From an uncultured Tateyamaria sp. (GTDB lineage: Bacteria > Pseudomonadota > Alphaproteobacteria > Rhodobacterales > Rhodobacteraceae), in assembly GCF_947496075.1 (NCBI RefSeq), contig NZ_CANMBJ010000002.1, forward strand, positions 620,001 through 684,000: 64,000 bases of DNA, written 5' to 3'. Position 1 is the first letter of the stretch; each line of letters begins with the position of its first letter. Of this stretch, positions 59,328 to 64,000 are shown in pieces. Below the pieces are notes generated by a model. It made no database searches, was not told where the DNA came from, and worked only from the letters and a program-made list of their open reading frames with translations. The position numbers were made by a program, and so were the translations under genes.

Positions 59328-60289
59328 TGGCGGTTGCAATGCCGTGGCTTCTCAGCGGGCTTGGCCTCGTCATCCTGCTGCTGGCGGGGGACTCGCTCGT
59401 CAAGGGGGCCGTGAACTTGTCATTGCGCCTTGGCGTGCCTGCACTGATCGTAAGCCTGACAATTGTTGCATTTGGGACGTCTGCTCCTGAGCTTCTGATC
59501 GCCATTCAAGCTGTTTTGGAAGGTGCCCCGGGCATCGCCATTGGTAATGTCGTGGGCTCCAACACGGCCAATATCCTTCTGGTTTTGGGCATTCCGGCTT
59601 TGCTGGCGACAATGCACACCTCCGAATGCGAAACAAAAAAGACCTACAACTTCATGATTGCGGCGTCGATTTTGTTCATCGCATTGGCGTTCCGCGGCAA
59701 ATTTGACTGGATCGCAGCGATCGTTTTGCTGTCCGCGCTTGCATTCGTGCTGTGGGATGCCGCGCGCGAAGCCAGCGGTCACCGTGCTGCCTGTGCCGAT
59801 GCCACGGTAGATGAAGAAGAAATTGAAGGGGTGGATCCGGATCTACCTGGCTGGCGTATTGCGATCTTTCTGATCCTTGGCCTGATTGGCCTGCCGTTGG
59901 GCGCGGATTTGCTGGTCGACAATGCAACGATCATTGCCAAAATGTACGGGGTCAGTGACACGGTGATCGGTCTCACGCTTGTGGCTGTGGGCACGTCCCT
60001 GCCTGAGCTGGCCACAACCGTTATGGCCGCACTGCGCAGGCAGGCGGATGTCGCTTTGGGCAATGTAATCGGATCGAACATGTTCAACCTGCTCGCCATT
60101 ATTGGCGTGGCCAGCTTTGTCGGTACGATCCCCGTGGACTCCGCGTTCCTAAGGTTCGACCTCTGGGTCATGCTGGGGGCATCGATCCTGCTGGTGCCGT
60201 TTGTCTACATGCGCCGTGATATCACCCGGGTGTGGGGCGTGATCTTGACCGTCCTCTATCTGACCTATCTGGCTATCGTACTAAGCTGA
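59327..60289 (+). CDS. Calcium/sodium antiporter (YrbG family)
   Basis: A 320-residue protein with ten hydrophobic segments in two alpha repeats. TIVAFGTSAPELLIAIQA and NVVGSNTANILLVLG belong to the first, TLVAVGTSLPELATTVMA and NVIGSNMFNLLAIIG to the second; the GTS-PEL motifs define the CaCA superfamily. It exchanges Ca2+ for Na+ at the inner membrane. The ATG at 59327 overlaps the stop of the small CxC protein. Confidence 0.94.
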   Translation: MAVAMPWLLSGLGLVILLLAGDSLVKGAVNLSLRLGVPALIVSLTIVAFGTSAPELLIAIQAVLEGAPGIAIGNVVGSNTANILLVLGIPALLATMHTSECETKKTYNFMIAASILFIALAFRGKFDWIAAIVLLSALAFVLWDAAREASGHRAACADATVDEEEIEGVDPDLPGWRIAIFLILGLIGLPLGADLLVDNATIIAKMYGVSDTVIGLTLVAVGTSLPELATTVMAALRRQADVALGNVIGSNMFNLLAIIGVASFVGTIPVDSAFLRFDLWVMLGASILLVPFVYMRRDITRVWGVILTVLYLTYLAIVLS

Positions 60290-60309
60290 TTTCAAAGAGG
60301 GAGGGTGCG

Positions 60310-61089
60310 ATGACGCGCGCACTAGTAACAGGGGCAGGGCACCGCCTGGGCCAGGCTATGGCCGTCTATCTGGCGGGGCGTGGATATGACGTGGCTGTAC
60401 ACTACGCCAGCTCAGGCAAGGGCGCGCGCGAGACAGTCGCACAGATCGAAGCCAAGGGGCAGCGTGGTGTTGCCTTGCAAACCAACCTGCTGGACGAGGC
60501 TGACACACAAACGCTGTTCGGACGCGCCGTGGATGCGCTGGGTGGTCCGATCACCTGCCTGGTGAACAATGCCTCCATCTTCGAATACGACACCGTAGAG
60601 AGCGCCACCCGGGACAGCTGGGACCGGCACATGGAAAGCAATCTGCGCGCGCCGTTCGTACTGACACAGGCCATGGCGGCCCAGGGGCTGATGCCCACGC
60701 AAGACGATATGAATGAGCCGGTCGCGGCCGGGCTGATCCTCAACATGGTGGATCAACGCGTGCGCAAGCTGACGCCCGAATTCATGACCTACACCATCGC
60801 CAAGATGGGGCTCTGGGCGCTGACCCAGACCAGCGCACGGGCGTTGGCACCGCGTATTCGTGTGAACGCGATTGGACCGGGGCCGACACTACAAGGCGGG
60901 CGTCAAAGCGCCGAGCATTTTGCCAAGCAACGGGCGGCAACTGTGCTGTCGCGTGGATCAAACCCTGCGGACATTGTTGGCGCTTTGGGATACTTCCTCG
61001 ATTCACCGGGCATCACGGGGCAGCTTTTGTGTGTCGATGGGGGGCAGCACCTGGCGTGGGAAACACCTGATGTGATCGGGGTCGAGTAG
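60310..61089 (+). CDS. Short-chain dehydrogenase/reductase
   Basis: A 259-residue SDR with LVTGAGHRLGQAMAVYLA (TGxxxGxG), YASSGKGARETV, CLVNNASIF (NNA), and MTYTIAKMGLWALTQ (YxxxK). It resembles pteridine/dihydromonapterin reductases more than FabG, judging by the TGAGHRLG loop with Arg after His. A folate- or pteridine-related role is inference. ATG 60310 with GAGGGTGCG before it is the start; it lies 20 bp after the antiporter. Confidence 0.85.
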   Translation: MTRALVTGAGHRLGQAMAVYLAGRGYDVAVHYASSGKGARETVAQIEAKGQRGVALQTNLLDEADTQTLFGRAVDALGGPITCLVNNASIFEYDTVESATRDSWDRHMESNLRAPFVLTQAMAAQGLMPTQDDMNEPVAAGLILNMVDQRVRKLTPEFMTYTIAKMGLWALTQTSARALAPRIRVNAIGPGPTLQGGRQSAEHFAKQRAATVLSRGSNPADIVGALGYFLDSPGITGQLLCVDGGQHLAWETPDVIGVE

Positions 61090-61377
61090 GTTACGCTAGG
61101 TGAGTTTTGCACTGGATTCATTTTGGTTACAAAACTGTTACCAAAAGCCCTGTGATTTCAGTGACTTGTTGCTTATGTAATAAAAATATACGTGAAAACA
61201 ATGCGTTACATATGTGCCTAAAAATTAGGCATTTCAGCGAAACGCCCAAAAAACAAAGAAAAAACCTGAACGCCCAGAAGTTACCCGCACACTTATCCAC
61301 ATGATCCGTGGATGCAAGTATGCTTGATCGGCCAGTCAAATAAGTGCAGCCAAAACAGGAAAGACAGCACGAATCGC
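61090..61377. other. AT-rich region upstream of uvrC with a DnaA-box match
   Basis: The 288 bp are far richer in A and T than the rest. They contain the perfect DnaA-box consensus TTATCCACA (61293-61301) and the palindrome GCCTAA-AAA-TTAGGC (61216-61230). A single box does not make an origin; nothing in the neighbouring genes marks a replication origin. It may be a DnaA-regulated promoter for uvrC. Confidence 0.45.
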
Positions 61378-63264
61378 ATGGAGAAAAACGAGCCATCCTC
61401 ACACGCCCAAATTGAACACCCCGCGCCCGTCGGGCACGAGGTGATCCAGGGCTATCTCAAGACGTTGGATTCATCCCCCGGCGTCTACAGGATGCTCGAC
61501 CGTGAGAGCCGGGTGCTCTACGTGGGCAAGGCGCGCAACCTGCGAGCGCGGGTGTCGAACTACGCAAGGCCCTCAGGTCATAGCAGTCGGATTGCCCGCA
61601 TGATTTCGATGACGGCGTCGATGATGTTCCTGACCACGCGGACGGAAACCGAAGCGTTGTTGCTGGAACAGAATCTGATCAAGCAGCTCAAGCCGAAATT
61701 CAACGTGCTGCTGCGGGACGACAAGAGTTTTCCGAACATCTTTGTGACGGGCGATCACGCCTATGCGCAGATCAAAAAGCATCGCGGGGCAAAAAAGCAG
61801 AAGGGGGCGTATTACGGACCTTTCGCCAGCGCAGGTGCGGTGAACCGCACGCTGAACCAGCTGCAAAAGGTGTTCCTGCTGCGCAATTGCACCGACTCTA
61901 TGTTCGAGAGCCGCACGCGCCCCTGCTTGCTATACCAGATCAAGCGGTGTTCAGGACCATGCGTGGGCCTGATTTCGGAAGCCGACTACGCTCAATCGGT
62001 CAAGGATGCCGAACGCTTCCTGTCCGGCAAAAGCACTGACATTCAGGCAAAGCTCGCTGACCAGATGCAGCAGGCCTCGGAAGAGATGGAGTTCGAACGC
62101 GCCGCCGCTCTGCGCGACCGTATCCGTGCGATGACGCAGGTGCAGTCGGCACAAGGTATCAACCCGCGTGGCGTGACTGAGGCTGATATCATCGCGCTTC
62201 ACATGGACAGCGGACAGGCTTGTGTGCAGGTGTTTTTCATCCGGGCGAACCAGAACTGGGGCAACCGCGATTTTTATCCGCGCGTGGGAGCCGATGTGGA
62301 CGCTGCAGAGGTGCTGGAAGCATTCTTGGGCCAGTTCTACGACACCAAAGAACCGCCCCGGCAATTGATCCTGTCGAACGAGATCGAAAACCCCGATCTC
62401 ATGGCCGAGGCGTTGACGCAGAAATTGGGACGTAAGGTTGAGTTGCTGGTGCCGCAGCGCGGGGAAAAGGCGGAACTTGTGGACAGCGCTCTGCGCAATG
62501 CTCGCGAAAGCCTGGCCCGCAAGATGGCCGAGAGCGCGACACAGGCCAAACTGCTGCGCGGGCTTGCAGAGGCATTTGAGTTGTCTGAACCGCCCGAGCG
62601 GATCGAAGTCTACGACAACTCTCACATCCAGGGCACCAATGCCGTCGGTGCAATGATTGTCGCTGGCCCGGACGGGTTCATGAAAAATAGCTACCGCAAG
62701 TTCAACATTCGGGGGGATGATCTGACGCCCGGCGACGATTTCGGGATGATGAAAGAGGTGCTGCACCGCCGTTTCAGACGGCTGTTGTCCGAAGATCCCG
62801 ATCGGGCCAAGGGCATGTGGCCGGACCTGCTTTTGATTGATGGTGGGGCAGGGCAGGTGAATGCCGTTGCCCAGATCATGGCCGAACATGGTGTTGAGGA
62901 TATCCCAATGGTCGGCGTGGCCAAAGGTGTGGACCGCGATGCCGGCAAAGAAGAGTTCTACCGTGTCGGCCAACGCCCGTTTGCGCTGCGCCACAATGAT
63001 CCGGTGCTTTATTTTGTGCAGCGTATGCGAGACGAGGCGCACCGCTTTGCCATCGGGACGCACCGTGCCAAGCGGGCCAAATCAAATATGAAGAACCCGC
63101 TGGATGACATTCCCGGCGTGGGTGCGTCGCGTAAGCGCGCTCTGCTGGCGCATTTCGGGTCGGCCAAGGCTGTGAGCCGCGCCAATCTTGCGGACCTCAA
63201 AGCAGTGGATGGTGTATCCGAGGGGCTGGCGCAGAAGGTCTACGATTTTTTTCATGATCAGTAG
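61378..63264 (+). CDS. uvrC: Excinuclease ABC subunit C
   Basis: A 628-residue UvrC: GIY-YIG endonuclease domain (residues 25-110; [27 protein letters not shown], key residues Y, Y, R), a Cys-rich stretch ([13 protein letters not shown]), a UVR/UvrB-binding domain ([18 protein letters not shown]), an RNase H-like nuclease domain ([32 protein letters not shown]) and C-terminal HhH ([16 protein letters not shown]). It makes both incisions in nucleotide excision repair. ATG 61378 is preferred to 61312 because the sequence between them is low in coding character. Confidence 0.96.
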   Translation: MEKNEPSSHAQIEHPAPVGHEVIQGYLKTLDSSPGVYRMLDRESRVLYVGKARNLRARVSNYARPSGHSSRIARMISMTASMMFLTTRTETEALLLEQNLIKQLKPKFNVLLRDDKSFPNIFVTGDHAYAQIKKHRGAKKQKGAYYGPFASAGAVNRTLNQLQKVFLLRNCTDSMFESRTRPCLLYQIKRCSGPCVGLISEADYAQSVKDAERFLSGKSTDIQAKLADQMQQASEEMEFERAAALRDRIRAMTQVQSAQGINPRGVTEADIIALHMDSGQACVQVFFIRANQNWGNRDFYPRVGADVDAAEVLEAFLGQFYDTKEPPRQLILSNEIENPDLMAEALTQKLGRKVELLVPQRGEKAELVDSALRNARESLARKMAESATQAKLLRGLAEAFELSEPPERIEVYDNSHIQGTNAVGAMIVAGPDGFMKNSYRKFNIRGDDLTPGDDFGMMKEVLHRRFRRLLSEDPDRAKGMWPDLLLIDGGAGQVNAVAQIMAEHGVEDIPMVGVAKGVDRDAGKEEFYRVGQRPFALRHNDPVLYFVQRMRDEAHRFAIGTHRAKRAKSNMKNPLDDIPGVGASRKRALLAHFGSAKAVSRANLADLKAVDGVSEGLAQKVYDFFHDQ

Positions 63265-63337
63265 GGCTTGTTAGTGCGGCTTGATACATGATCCATCGGC
63301 TCTTCCCGCTCCTGCAAGTTCACGCTAGACCTGCCGC

Positions 63338-63997
63338 ATGACCTGGAACATCCCGAACACACTGACGACTCTTCGATTGATCGCCGCCCCGCTTGTGGCG
63401 GTCATGTTCCTCTACTTCACACGACCTTACGCCGACATCCTTGCTGTGATCCTGTTCGTGGGCGCCGCTATCACTGATTGGTTCGACGGCTACCTTGCCC
63501 GCGCATGGGGGCAGCAGACGAAACTGGGCACAATGCTGGACCCCATTGCGGACAAGGCGATGGTGGTGATTGCCTTGATGGTCATCATCGGTTTTTCCAG
63601 TTGGTCACCCTGGCTTGTCTTGCCCGCGACAATGATTCTTTTCCGCGAGGTTTTCGTGTCGGGTCTGCGTGAGTATCTGGGCGATACGGCTGGAACGCTG
63701 AGTGTCACGAAACTGGCGAAATGGAAGACGACGCTTCAGATGATCGCCATTGCGGTTCTGTTCTCGCAAGGGGTGTTCGAGCACTATTTTGGCATGTCGA
63801 TCTGGGGCATGGATCAGGCGATGGTCAGCGCCATCCTGAATGGCGATGAACCGGATCACATGGGGCTGTCTTGGAAACTGGCCGGGGCCGATTGGTCTGG
63901 TCGTATAGGCCTTTGGTTGCTGTGGATCGCCGCCGCACTTACCTTTATTACCGGCTGGGATTACTTCCGTAAGGCCATGCCGCATTTGAAAGGGTGA
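63338..63997 (+). CDS. pgsA: CDP-diacylglycerol-glycerol-3-phosphate 3-phosphatidyltransferase
   Basis: A 219-residue membrane enzyme with the CDP-alcohol phosphatidyltransferase signature DWFDGYLARAWGQQTKLGTMLDPIADK near residue 46 (D-G-x2-A-R-x8-G-x3-D-x3-D). Six hydrophobic segments follow. It makes phosphatidylglycerol phosphate. It follows uvrC after 73 bp, a conserved pairing in proteobacteria, and its stop codon is three bases from the window end. Confidence 0.94.
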   Translation: MTWNIPNTLTTLRLIAAPLVAVMFLYFTRPYADILAVILFVGAAITDWFDGYLARAWGQQTKLGTMLDPIADKAMVVIALMVIIGFSSWSPWLVLPATMILFREVFVSGLREYLGDTAGTLSVTKLAKWKTTLQMIAIAVLFSQGVFEHYFGMSIWGMDQAMVSAILNGDEPDHMGLSWKLAGADWSGRIGLWLLWIAAALTFITGWDYFRKAMPHLKG

Positions 63998-64000
63998 CAA

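Noticed and set aside
61216-61301. Chromosome replication origin
   Set aside because: Only one exact DnaA box and no neighbouring origin genes (dnaA, dnaN, hemE, parAB) are seen.
1-64000. CRISPR array or restriction/abortive-infection defence island
   Set aside because: No regularly spaced direct repeats of 24-40 bp and no Cas, restriction, retron or toxin-antitoxin family proteins were recognised; the four-copy repeat at 54.75 kb is too short and unevenly spaced.

Overview
The window is chromosomal DNA from an alphaproteobacterium, most likely a marine Rhodobacterales (Roseobacter-group) species. The evidence is moderately high GC, Roseobacter-like gene neighbourhoods (Pcm-like methyltransferase, tolC and a PopZ-like protein; a DUF6280-like protein and efp; metF divergent from metR; uvrC and pgsA) and many divergent LysR pairs. 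Everything here is read from sequence and remembered family features; no database search was run.

The left part (about 1-25.9 kb) is accessory DNA. It opens with the tail of a LysR gene and a decayed metal-responsive locus: a MerR/CueR C-terminal tail, a CueR-type promoter and an internally deleted glutaredoxin-like gene. A second CueR-type promoter precedes a copper operon (cytochrome c, copC, copD, multicopper oxidase, cytochrome c). From 4.3 to 25.3 kb lies a mosaic of LysR-controlled modules built from the same few families: RidA, three NTF2/SnoaL-like proteins plus a DUF1348 protein, two flavin-binding PNPOx-like proteins plus a third truncated one, two NmrA-like reductases, two glutathione transferases, two DsbA/FrnE-like thiol proteins, two exported alpha/beta hydrolases, a MOSC protein and an AhpD-like protein. 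Candidate operators are shared between modules. The island ends in debris: the head of a PNPOx-like gene joined directly to the C-terminal part of a tyrosine integrase, 62 bp from the 3' end of tRNA-Cys. This is the layout of an element inserted at a tRNA gene that has since lost its integrase. A thiolase gene inside the region is also internally deleted.

The right part (26-64 kb) is mostly ordinary chromosome: Pcm-like methyltransferase, tolC, a PopZ-like protein, efp, ygfZ, glycosyltransferase, an MsbA-like exporter, aminotransferases, crotonase, RidA, slipin, a CoxL-like molybdoenzyme, a DUF2235 protein, metF/metR, suhB, rhomboid protease, a CoxG-like protein, an ABC-2 exporter, an S49 peptidase, a Ca/Na antiporter, SDR, uvrC and pgsA. 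A second disturbed zone (40.4-43.6 kb) holds a 76-nt tRNA-Arg(GCG)-like gene with two stem mismatches, an exact 15-bp duplication of its T-arm, and an unrecognised decayed minus-strand gene.

The most interesting material is the LysR/PNPOx/GST/thiol-protein network, which looks like a modular cytosolic redox or electrophile-detoxification system with periplasmic hydrolases. Also notable are the two CueR-type promoters, the helically spaced four-copy repeat at 54.75-54.86 kb, and a 54-residue CxC membrane protein translationally coupled to the antiporter.
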